Positions 57,069-64,000 of a stretch of DNA of 64,000 nucleotides are shown piece after piece. A program made the position numbers and the translations under genes. Position 1 is the stretch's first letter. The number at the start of each line of letters is the position of its first letter. The notes beneath the pieces are model-generated. The model worked only from the letters and a program-made list of their open reading frames with translations. It searched no databases and had not been told where the DNA came from. The DNA lies in the NCBI GenBank assembly GCA_964602995.1, contig CAZRTM010000004.1:1-64000 (forward strand), read 5' to 3'. The stretch comes from JAAYYY01 sp964602995 (lineage in GTDB: Bacteria; Chloroflexota; Anaerolineae; Promineifilales; Promineifilaceae).

Positions 57069-57779
57069 ATGCGTACAAGTAAATACCGCTACCTCATTCC
57101 CAACGCTATTACTTTTCTATCTCTGGCCTGCGGCATCACTTCCATACTGATGGCAGGCTCAGGAGCCTGGACGGCAGCCGGCCTTTTCATCCTCGCCAGC
57201 TATATCCTCGACCTCTTCGACGGTGAACTGGCGCGCCGCCTCGACGCCGGCAGCCAATTCGGCCTACAACTTGATTCGTTGGTTGACATGGTCAGCCTGG
57301 GCATGGCTCCCGCCGCTGCTGTCTTCTTCTATTTGCAAGATGCAGCCACCGTCCCTGCGCTCCTTCTCTGGCCCGCAGTCATCTTCTACGTCATGGCCGG
57401 TGCTTTTCGCCTCGCCCGCTTCAACCTGCTACCACTCAAGGAAGGACAGGTCGATTCCATTGGGCTGACCATCTCTACCGGTGGCGCCACCGTAGCGCTG
57501 GCCATGCTTTCCGATGTTTTCAACAGCCGCGATGTCATTCCCGATTTCTTCTACCTGCCGTTGCTGGTTATCCTTGGTCTGCTGATGATCAGCCGCATCT
57601 CCTACCCCTCGCTCGTCTGGGTCTTTTCCCGGCGTTGGGCAAACTTTCTCTACATGGTATACTTCGCCGCCAGCCTCTTCCTCCTCAACCTGCCCATTTT
57701 CTTCATCGGGTTTCTTTTTACCGGCGGCTACCATAGCATCGCCATCGTACGTGCAGGCTACCGCATCATCGATGAGTAA
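57069..57779 (+). CDS. pssA: CDP-diacylglycerol-serine O-phosphatidyltransferase
   Basis: 236 aa from the ATG at 57069; an ATG at 57054 would overlap psd by 14 bases. The CDP-alcohol phosphatidyltransferase motif DGELARRLDAGSQFGLQLD followed by SLVD (residues about 53-75) has all the Asp residues of the DG-x2-AR-x8-G-x3-D-x3-D pattern. About six transmembrane helices. It supplies phosphatidylserine, the substrate of Psd, and the pair form a classical operon. Confidence 0.93.
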   Translation: MRTSKYRYLIPNAITFLSLACGITSILMAGSGAWTAAGLFILASYILDLFDGELARRLDAGSQFGLQLDSLVDMVSLGMAPAAAVFFYLQDAATVPALLLWPAVIFYVMAGAFRLARFNLLPLKEGQVDSIGLTISTGGATVALAMLSDVFNSRDVIPDFFYLPLLVILGLLMISRISYPSLVWVFSRRWANFLYMVYFAASLFLLNLPIFFIGFLFTGGYHSIAIVRAGYRIIDE

Positions 57780-57845
57780 GCTTTCGCTATCTATGGCTCT
57801 GTGCAGGGATTTTTCCTGCTGCCAAACGTTGCCTGAGCTCCTCTT

Positions 57846-58517
57846 ATGACTTCTCTGCGCAACAGGACACTGGGCAACGGCCTGTACCTCATCTCCCAAA
57901 TCTCCCGCAAAACCGGCCGTTATCACGTTGAGGGACTCCCCAACTTTGAACAGGCGCGGAACAGCCAGCGGCCCGTCATTTGGGTTGCCTGGCATGGCAT
58001 GACCATGATGCTCGCCGGGTGGGTGCTTCGCCATTACGACGCAGGCTCCCTGCTAATCATGATGCCTGATGATTGGCGCGGGGAGGTGTTGGGCCAATTT
58101 GCTACCAGAATCGGCGCCACACCGGCCAAAATGAACCTCAAGGGTGACACCTCTATGGCCACGGCGCGCAAACTGGCACAGATGGTACGCAAACTGAAAG
58201 AGGGCTGGCACGCCTACATCACGCCCGACGGCCCCGATGGCCCGCCCTACATCATCAAGCCCGGTGTCGCCTATCTGGCCCAAAAGTCAGACGCCATCTT
58301 GCTACCGGTTGGCGCTTTCACCCGCAGTGGCGTCCGCATCAACCGCTGGGATCAGTACATGGTGCCCTGGCCCTTCAGCCGCATTTCAGTCGTCATTTCA
58401 GAACCGCTAGAGGCGCCACAACGGGGAGAATTGACCGCCATCACCGAGCCGCTCACCGATGCCCTGCACCGCACAACAGCGCGCGCCATTTCCAACTATT
58501 TCGGGCCTTACGAATGA
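57846..58517 (+). CDS. DUF374-family lysophospholipid acyltransferase-like protein
   Basis: 223 aa. The family's WVAWHGMTMML motif (about 38-48) contains the likely catalytic His, followed by TPDGPDGPPYIIKPGVAYLA near 128-147 and LLPVGAFTRSGVR. DUF374 proteins resemble glycerolipid acyltransferases with H-x4-D-like and proline-rich motifs but lack functional proof. It is 66 bases after pssA and overlaps the next paralogue by four bases. Confidence 0.85.
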   Translation: MTSLRNRTLGNGLYLISQISRKTGRYHVEGLPNFEQARNSQRPVIWVAWHGMTMMLAGWVLRHYDAGSLLIMMPDDWRGEVLGQFATRIGATPAKMNLKGDTSMATARKLAQMVRKLKEGWHAYITPDGPDGPPYIIKPGVAYLAQKSDAILLPVGAFTRSGVRINRWDQYMVPWPFSRISVVISEPLEAPQRGELTAITEPLTDALHRTTARAISNYFGPYE

Positions 58518-59194
58518 CTTCCTGGGGTGTTCGCTGGCGACATCTGCAAGGTTCGGGGCTATACCTGTACAGCCAGGTACTCTACCGCACGGTGCGCCTC
58601 AATGTTGAAGGCTGGGACCACTATCTACAGGCGCAGGAGAGCGGAAGGCCTCTACTCTGGTCCCTCTGGCACGGGCAGGTGATGCCCTTCGTCGCCTTCG
58701 GCCAGCACTATCTCAATCCCCGTGACTTTGCCCTTGTCATGGTCGGAGACGACCGCGGCGATGCGCTTGGTTCCTTCGCCGCTCACCTGGGCGGCGCGAC
58801 TTTCCGTGTGGACATGCAGGGCAACCCCTTCGCTGCCGGGCGTGCTGTTCTTCGTGTCATCCAGGCCATGAAATCAGGACGCCAATCGATTATCGCGCCC
58901 GATGGCCCTGACGGGCCGGCATTTGTGCCCAAACCAGGCGTTGCTTTTCTGGCCCGCAAGGCGCGCGCCATCATCTTGCCCACAGGCGCCTGGACCCGCC
59001 ACGGCTACCACCTCCCCCGTTGGGACCGCTACCTGCTCCCTCTACCCTTCGCCCGCGTGCACGTGGCCATTGGTGAGCCACTGCTGGTTGAACCATCCGA
59101 TGAGGAAGAGCAGCTACTGGCCCGCATCACAGAGGCGCTGCACCAGGCGCGGCAACGAGCACAGGTATTGGCCGGCGCCCGCCACTGGCGCTGA
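58514..59194 (+). CDS. Second DUF374-family acyltransferase-like protein
   Basis: 226 aa, clearly homologous to its upstream neighbour: LWSLWHGQVMPFVAF, APDGPDGPAFVPKPGVAFLARKA and ILPTGAWTRHGYH occupy the same positions. The four-base stop/start overlap shows the pair arose by tandem duplication and is translated together. Their divergence suggests two acyl transfer steps or different substrates. It is convergent with the ABC-2/SpoIIM gene, whose stop is one base away. Confidence 0.85.
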   Translation: MTSWGVRWRHLQGSGLYLYSQVLYRTVRLNVEGWDHYLQAQESGRPLLWSLWHGQVMPFVAFGQHYLNPRDFALVMVGDDRGDALGSFAAHLGGATFRVDMQGNPFAAGRAVLRVIQAMKSGRQSIIAPDGPDGPAFVPKPGVAFLARKARAIILPTGAWTRHGYHLPRWDRYLLPLPFARVHVAIGEPLLVEPSDEEEQLLARITEALHQARQRAQVLAGARHWR

Positions 59195-59195
59195 T

Positions 59196-60689
59196 TTACC
59201 CTCCATAGACCAGCCGCACCACCTCAGGCGTCACATACGCTTCGACAAACGCTGCCGCAAACAAAAGTGGCGCAATAATCCCTAGCAAAATTCGGGCAAA
59301 GTCAGCGCCGGCCCGCAACCAGTTCTCACTGACCGTCTGGTTTGGCTCAGGGGCGATGAGCGCAGTCTGCCAGCGCAAAGCCGCTGCCGCGACCAACAAC
59401 AGCGCAGGTAACTCTAACGTGGCGTGTGGCGCAACCGTCGCCACCAGGAACGCCGTAGCGCTCTCTCCCGCAATCGCCAGTTGGAAGGCAATAAAGCTGA
59501 GCAAGATCCAGGGCAGCATAAAAATGGTAATCCCCAACACGCCAAACGTGAAAACGCCAAGTATGATGGCCAACAACACCACACGAATGTTGTGCATGAA
59601 AATTGTCAGAGGCAAGCCACGCAGTACCCCTTCTATCTGCGCCAGGTTCTCCAGGTGATCTACCTCGCGCATTGCCTCTTGCACCGCAGGCGGGAATGTA
59701 TACTGTTGCGCAAGATAAACACCCAGCAAAATCGAGCCGGCAAATGCCACCAGAGTCATGAGCAGGGGATGGCGCAGGCTGCTGGCGAGCGCCACCGTCT
59801 CCCGGTACCACTCCAGAGGCGAGGGATAACGGCCCTGCTGGTCACGCCCGCTGAACCGCTCCCAGAATTTGCGCAACATCCAGCCAATCCGGATCTGGTC
59901 AATGTCCCGGCCCAGAAGCTCCTCGCGGTTAAAGACGCACACCCCCATGCGCATCAGCATCAGTGCAGTCACCACCAGGCCTGCAATCAACCACCATAAC
60001 CCGGCGTAATTGCCCCAGAACATCACCACCGCCTCAAACTGAACCAGGAGCGCCGTGGGCACAATAATAAAGCTGGCCAGCAGGTTCGCAGCCCGCGTAC
60101 TGGTTGTCTGGCTGGACACAATCACCGCACCGGCAACCATCACCACTGCCTGTATCGTCGTCAGCAATATCGTCTGCACCAACAGCTCAACCGTCGGCAA
60201 CCACCGGACGGTCAGCGCCAGCCCAATCAGATAAACCGCAATTCCCAGATAACTGGCCGTGAGCGGCGGAATGACCGCGGCCAGCATCTTGCCCAGGTAA
60301 AGCTGCATATTACTCAACGGCGTCGCCAGCAATGGCTCCAGGCTCTTGCGTTCTTTCTCGCCCACAAATGTCTCCAGGGCGATGACTAATGAAAAAGAGG
60401 TAGGAAAGAAGCCCACCACCAGCAGCAGAAACGGAATCAGGCGGTCCCCGATAATATCGGCGCCATAGCCGCTGACGAAGCTCACCAGCCGGCCAGCCGT
60501 AAAATTCATCAATAACGGAAAAAAGAGCGTTAGCATGATGATGGGAATGATAATACGCCAATCGCGGAAGGAATCCCGCACCTCCCGCCGCGTAACAATC
60601 AACGCCATATGCAGATCATAACGGCTAAGGGGTATGAGACGTCGCCATCCGCTGCTTGCTGCCATCGCTTCTACCTTGCTCTCAATCAT
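59196..60689 (-). CDS. ABC-2 permease fused to a SpoIIM domain
   Basis: 497 aa. Residues 25-265 are an ABC-2 type permease: helices at about 45-65, 85-110 (LLLVVGFFPTSFSLVIALE), VGEKERKSLEPLLATPLSN near 110-128 (the conserved exporter motif), and further helices to 265. From about 300 the chain is a SpoIIM/DUF95 domain: TIFMHNIRVVLLAIILGVFTFG, VAPHATLELPALLL (the PHG-x-ELPA motif as PHATLELPA) and a final hydrophobic helix. Both halves keep family-typical motifs, so this is a genuine fusion. The start overlaps the ATPase gene stop by four bases. Confidence 0.9.
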   Translation of the reverse strand: MIESKVEAMAASSGWRRLIPLSRYDLHMALIVTRREVRDSFRDWRIIIPIIMLTLFFPLLMNFTAGRLVSFVSGYGADIIGDRLIPFLLLVVGFFPTSFSLVIALETFVGEKERKSLEPLLATPLSNMQLYLGKMLAAVIPPLTASYLGIAVYLIGLALTVRWLPTVELLVQTILLTTIQAVVMVAGAVIVSSQTTSTRAANLLASFIIVPTALLVQFEAVVMFWGNYAGLWWLIAGLVVTALMLMRMGVCVFNREELLGRDIDQIRIGWMLRKFWERFSGRDQQGRYPSPLEWYRETVALASSLRHPLLMTLVAFAGSILLGVYLAQQYTFPPAVQEAMREVDHLENLAQIEGVLRGLPLTIFMHNIRVVLLAIILGVFTFGVLGITIFMLPWILLSFIAFQLAIAGESATAFLVATVAPHATLELPALLLVAAAALRWQTALIAPEPNQTVSENWLRAGADFARILLGIIAPLLFAAAFVEAYVTPEVVRLVYGG

Positions 60690-61633
60690 TGCTCGACCCT
60701 GTCTCCCGGCGCCTCTTCGTGCCCCACCTGCAGAGCGCGAAGGTAAACCTCCTCCAGACTCTGTGCGACGGGCTGTAACGAGACAACGCCGAATCCCAGC
60801 CCAGTCAGGCGGCGCACCAGCCGCGGGTTAACCGCCACAGGGTCCGCCGTCCGGTAACGGATCACATGGCCGCTGACCGCTTCAATCTCAACCAGCTCCT
60901 CCAGCTCGCTGGCCGCGCCGTCCAGCTCATGATCCAGGCGCAACTCCAGCAGCGGCGCACCTAGAAATTGCCGCTTCAACGATTCCGACGTTCCCGCGGC
61001 GATAATCTGACCGTGGTTGATGATAGCGATACGGTCCGCCAACAGCTCTGCTTCTGCCAGGTTGTGGGTACACAGAATAACGCTGTGGCGCAACTGACGC
61101 AGTTGGTTAATGGCATCGCGGACCAGCTTGGCGCTGTGGGGGTCCATGGCTGACGTTGGCTCGTCCAACAGCAACACGGCCGGTTCGTGCATCATGGCGC
61201 GAATCAACCCGACCTTCTGCCGCATGCCCTTGGAATAGGTGCCCAGCCGTCGCCGCGCCATACCCGCCATCGCAAACTGCTCGTATAGGTGGAGCGTGCG
61301 CCGCTCACTCTCCTCGTCGCTGAGACCATAAAGCCGTCCGAAGAAGGTAAGGTACTCCAGTCCCGTCATACGCAGGTAGAGGCCGGGCTGTTCCGTCAAT
61401 ATGCCAATGGACCGTCGTACCCTGTCTGGCTCGGCCGCCACGTCATAGCCGTTCACCCGCGCCCGTCCCGTCGTGGGCCGCAGAATTGCGCCTAACATGC
61501 GCACAGTCGTGGTCTTTCCCGCCCCATTAGGACCCAACAAGGCCAGCAGCTCGCCCTGCTTCACCTGAAGGCTGACGTCCTTGACCGCCACGAAATCGTC
61601 GAATATTTTGCTCAGGCTGGTGGCTTCAATCAT
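60686..61633 (-). CDS. ABC transporter ATP-binding protein
   Basis: 315 aa. Walker A GPNGAGKTT near 34-42, Q-loop LTEQPG, signature YSKGMRQKVGL near 133-143, Walker B VLLLDEP near 153-159 with TSAMDP following, and H-loop CTHNLAEAE. The C-terminal 100 residues are a regulatory extension. It pairs with the downstream ABC-2/SpoIIM permease (four-base overlap) as an exporter. The gene begins 43 bases after the PurM-like gene and may be in its transcript. Confidence 0.94.
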   Translation of the reverse strand: MIEATSLSKIFDDFVAVKDVSLQVKQGELLALLGPNGAGKTTTVRMLGAILRPTTGRARVNGYDVAAEPDRVRRSIGILTEQPGLYLRMTGLEYLTFFGRLYGLSDEESERRTLHLYEQFAMAGMARRRLGTYSKGMRQKVGLIRAMMHEPAVLLLDEPTSAMDPHSAKLVRDAINQLRQLRHSVILCTHNLAEAELLADRIAIINHGQIIAAGTSESLKRQFLGAPLLELRLDHELDGAASELEELVEIEAVSGHVIRYRTADPVAVNPRLVRRLTGLGFGVVSLQPVAQSLEEVYLRALQVGHEEAPGDRVEQ

Positions 61634-61676
61634 GGTTCTTTTGTCTCAGACCCGGTACAGGCTCAGGCCCAGGCCA

Positions 61677-62702
61677 TTATTGGTCGCTTTCAAAGAGGCG
61701 CGCAATCTCATCACGCTCAGGGCGAGGAAACGGCTCCAAGCCGCTTCCCATCTGCTGCAAGACTGCGGGTTGGCCCTCTGCTGCCTGCCCAATCACAGCA
61801 CAAGGAATGCCTTCATTTTGCAACGCACGGCAAATAGCATCAGCATCCTGTGGTCGGGCGCTCAAGAGCAGAGCGCCAGAGGCAATGGTGGCCAGTGGAT
61901 CGATCCCCATAATACGACAAATTTTGCGTGACACATCAGAAATAGGTACCAGAGCGGGCGCAAACTCCAGCACACACTGCCCCGCCTCGGCCAACTCCCA
62001 CAGCGCCGCTGCCAGCCCGCCTTCAGTCGGATCATGCATCGCCGTCACGCGCCCTGCTGCAAGGGCCGTCTGCGCATCATGCCACACGCCGATGCCCGGC
62101 TCGTACAGATAGCCCGCCGCTTCTTCCAGCTCCTCACCTGAAAGTGATGCTCTGAGCCGTGGCCCAAACTCCCGCGCTATAATGGCCGTGCCCTCAATAG
62201 GAACCCCTTTGGTGAGCAACAGGGCATCACCAGGACGGATTCCCTCAGGAGTCACCAGCCGCTCCTCCTCCACCTCGCCAATCAGCGTACCCAACAGGAT
62301 TGGTCGCGGCAGATCGAAGGTAACCTCTGTGTGACCACCCACAACCGAAATACCATATTGGCTACAGGCATCATACACTTGCTGGCTGAGCCGTTCCACG
62401 AGTTGCCGGTCACTTTGTCCCTCTGGCAAGAGCATCGTGAGCATCAACCAACGCGGCGTCGCTCCCGTGGTGGCAATGTCATTGACATTGACCTGAACCA
62501 GATACCAGCCCGCTTCATCGGTGGCAAAGGTAATGGGGTCCGACTTAAACACCAGCAGCCGTCCACCGTGGCGTACCACAGCGCAATCAAGCCCAATACC
62601 CGGCCCCAACAGCACATCCGGATCTGTTACCGGCGCATCAGCCACTAATTGTTGCAGCAGCAGTGGTGGCAATTTGCCAACAGGAAGGCCCTTCTCTGTC
62701 AT
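61677..62702 (-). CDS. AIR synthase (PurM)/HypE-like ATP-binding protein
   Basis: 341 aa. PurM-type architecture: an N-terminal domain with GIGLDCAVVRHGGRLLVFKSDP, then VNVNDIATTGATPRWLML near 69-86 that coordinates Mg-ATP, SVVGGHTEVTFD near 118-129, and a C-terminal domain with AMHDPTEGGLAAALWELAEAG near 220-240. The sequence is nearer HypE/AIR-synthase-related proteins than true purine AIR synthase, ThiL or SelD. No hydrogenase genes are visible, so the substrate is open. It starts in a four-base overlap with lgt. Confidence 0.82.
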   Translation of the reverse strand: MTEKGLPVGKLPPLLLQQLVADAPVTDPDVLLGPGIGLDCAVVRHGGRLLVFKSDPITFATDEAGWYLVQVNVNDIATTGATPRWLMLTMLLPEGQSDRQLVERLSQQVYDACSQYGISVVGGHTEVTFDLPRPILLGTLIGEVEEERLVTPEGIRPGDALLLTKGVPIEGTAIIAREFGPRLRASLSGEELEEAAGYLYEPGIGVWHDAQTALAAGRVTAMHDPTEGGLAAALWELAEAGQCVLEFAPALVPISDVSRKICRIMGIDPLATIASGALLLSARPQDADAICRALQNEGIPCAVIGQAAEGQPAVLQQMGSGLEPFPRPERDEIARLFESDQ

Positions 62703-63925
62703 CGTGTGGCGTGTTGGTGGCGCAGGAAAATCCAGATCGCAGCAATGACGGCGATAACAATGGAGACCAGGGTAGCAATGGGAATACCGGTATCGACGGC
62801 TCCAATCGACACCGTGCGGCTATCCAGGCGCACCGTCTCTAACAGCGTGCGCCCAATCGCATACAAGATCAGATAGGCGCCCATAACGTCGCCGGGAAAC
62901 AGCCGGTCCCGGTACCGCCGCAACAATGCCAGAAGTATAAAAAAGGTCAGCAAATTCCACAGAGATTCATAGAGGAAAGCAGGGTGGAAGCGCGCAAACT
63001 GTTCGTAGCCCGTCAGCCGGTAGGCAGGCTCGATCCACGTCGCCCAGGGCACATCTGTAGGCCGTCCGTAAAGCTCCTGGTTGAAGAAATTGCCCCAACG
63101 CCCCACAAACTGCCCTAAGGCCACGCCAACCACAGCCAGATCGGCCATGGCAATTGCCGAGATGCGGTTGCGGTAGGCGTAAATCATCAGCCCCAACGCG
63201 CCGCCGGCAATGCCGCCATAAATGCCCAGCCCACCCCGGCGCAGATTAATCAACTGCAACGGATTGCGAAAATAATCAGCCGGGGACGTGATACCCACCT
63301 CGGCCATGCTTGGCGACGGAGTAAACACATGGTAAAGGCGCGCCCCTATCACAGCCAGAATCAGGCACCAGATGAGACCATTCCAGACGTGGTAAGGGTT
63401 CCACTGCCGCCACGGCGGGTCATCCACCCACTCGCGCCGCACGCCTGCCTGTGCCGCCAGCTCACGCCCCACAACCTCGCGCCCATCGCTGTTCAGCGGG
63501 AGTCCCTCGGAGCCGAAACCCCACTTGAAAAGCAAGTCGCCCAACGTCTGCACGCCGTTCTTAGCCAGGATCTGGTTGATTTCCGCTGGAAGGTCCAGCT
63601 CATCAACCGCTCGTCGCCGCACATGTGCCGGCACCAGGCGCAGAAAGAGACGCCAGGCTCGCCGCTGCGCCAGCCGCGACACCACGTAACTGCCCAGCGC
63701 AATCCCGCCAGTGATGATGATCCCGTACCAGTAGATGTTGAAATTCAGGCCATCAATCGACAGCGCAACCCGATCCGGCACGTATCCAGTCGCGGCATGA
63801 TAGGCGTATAGGAGCATGCTGGCAACGAAGAACGCCGCAATGACGTACCAGTATGGTTCCAGCGAGCGCCAGTGCAGCCGTCCCGAACCCCGCTCAGCCA
63901 TTAATCTTGGATCGTTTGTTGCCAT
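62699..63925 (-). CDS. lgt: Prolipoprotein diacylglyceryl transferase with inserted helical domain
   Basis: 408 aa, over 100 residues longer than E. coli Lgt (291 aa). It transfers diacylglycerol from phosphatidylglycerol to lipoprotein Cys. Family motifs are intact: GGLGIYGGIAGG near 232-243, VGRWGNFFNQELYG near 274-287 and FHPAFLYESLWNLL near 313-326. The extra sequence is an N-terminal 20-residue tail and an insert of about 85 residues (95-178) after the first helices, with DLPAEINQILAKNGVQTLGD followed by LL, similar to helix-hairpin-helix/RNA polymerase alpha-CTD-type modules. It overlaps pgsA upstream and the PurM-like gene downstream. Confidence 0.93.
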   Translation of the reverse strand: MATNDPRLMAERGSGRLHWRSLEPYWYVIAAFFVASMLLYAYHAATGYVPDRVALSIDGLNFNIYWYGIIITGGIALGSYVVSRLAQRRAWRLFLRLVPAHVRRRAVDELDLPAEINQILAKNGVQTLGDLLFKWGFGSEGLPLNSDGREVVGRELAAQAGVRREWVDDPPWRQWNPYHVWNGLIWCLILAVIGARLYHVFTPSPSMAEVGITSPADYFRNPLQLINLRRGGLGIYGGIAGGALGLMIYAYRNRISAIAMADLAVVGVALGQFVGRWGNFFNQELYGRPTDVPWATWIEPAYRLTGYEQFARFHPAFLYESLWNLLTFFILLALLRRYRDRLFPGDVMGAYLILYAIGRTLLETVRLDSRTVSIGAVDTGIPIATLVSIVIAVIAAIWIFLRHQHATR

Positions 63926-64000
63926 ACGTGGAAAACTCGCTGTGCGACTGTGATGTAACTGAAGAGTGCCAGAATCACCAGGCCGACTTGCGGATATCCA
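63901..64000 (-). CDS. Partial CDP-alcohol phosphatidyltransferase (PgsA-like), C-terminal end
   Basis: The minus strand from the right edge to a TAA at 63903-63901 reads GYPQVGLVILALFSYITVAQ then RVFHVWQQTIQD. A last membrane helix followed by xxNIT/YITxxQRxxxVxxQ is the recurring C-terminus of phosphatidylglycerophosphate synthases and related CDP-alcohol transferases. It overlaps the start of lgt by 25 bases. PgsA makes phosphatidylglycerol phosphate, whose product is the Lgt substrate, so the pairing makes biochemical sense. Most of the gene is outside the window. Confidence 0.7.
   Translation of the reverse strand, partial: GYPQVGLVILALFSYITVAQRVFHVWQQTIQD

Overview
The window is a gene-dense chromosomal contig of moderately high GC with no phage, transposase or CRISPR signal. 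Gene content and style point to a member of the phylum Chloroflexota (Anaerolineae-like lineages are my best guess): a tandem-fused phosphofructokinase, a MoxR/DUF58/DUF4129 operon, long zinc-ribbon membrane proteins, PspA, an ABC-2/SpoIIM fusion, and the dispersed CGTCATCCTGAGCG-type repeats common in these assemblies. This is inference from protein families; no rRNA is present to confirm it. There is one 100-base run of N at 19295-19394, so positions on either side of it are joined by a scaffold, not by sequence.

Layout. 1-7602: small stress/membrane proteins, an acyl-CoA dehydrogenase, primosomal helicase PriA and a PAS sensor kinase converging on priA. 7603-13662: a tRNA-Arg(CCU), a fused two-domain ATP-type phosphofructokinase, an HtrA-like lipoprotein protease, an eRF1-like protein and a uracil-DNA glycosylase family protein. 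13782-19293: a five-gene operon of a membrane protein, DUF4129, DUF4350-like protein, MoxR ATPase and DUF58. 19295-19815: assembly gap and a cluster of imperfect inverted repeats. 19856-30372: PAP2 phosphatase, a membrane protein with GSGP repeats, an EF-G paralogue with a strong promoter and a perfect bidirectional terminator, then a minus-strand run (stress protein, alpha/beta hydrolase, galactokinase-like GHMP kinase, helicase-associated protein, diacylglycerol kinase family).

30462-39163 is the most unusual region. One good sigma70-type promoter precedes eight tightly packed, mostly uncharacterised plus-strand genes: small protein, membrane-anchored protein, multispanning protein, a 963-residue zinc-ribbon protein with about fourteen Pro-x-Trp-Leu motifs in an acidic linker, another multispanning protein, a GlmL/MutL-like ASKHA ATPase without any glutamate mutase nearby, an uncharacterised soluble protein, and a protein ending in an LPETG sorting-like signal. 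Four-base stop/start overlaps couple several of them. I propose this as a candidate undescribed membrane-associated system.

39317-46710: a REC-kinase/REC-pseudokinase hybrid, PspA and a coiled-coil partner, ribosomal protein L9 with an acidic tail, a RodZ-like protein and RimO. 46782-52913: thioredoxin-like protein, a degenerate Lgt paralogue, EVE-like protein, MetRS, O-methyltransferase and a membrane glycosyltransferase. 52923-56218 (minus): two GT2 glycosyltransferases and a FlgD-Ig-like membrane protein. 56381-59194: phospholipid synthesis (Psd, PssA, two DUF374 acyltransferases). 59196-64000 (minus): PgsA (partial), Lgt with an inserted helical domain, a PurM-like protein, an ABC ATPase and an ABC-2/SpoIIM fusion permease.

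The second half therefore concentrates envelope functions: phospholipid head-group synthesis, acyl transfer, lipoprotein lipidation, membrane stress response and glycan assembly.
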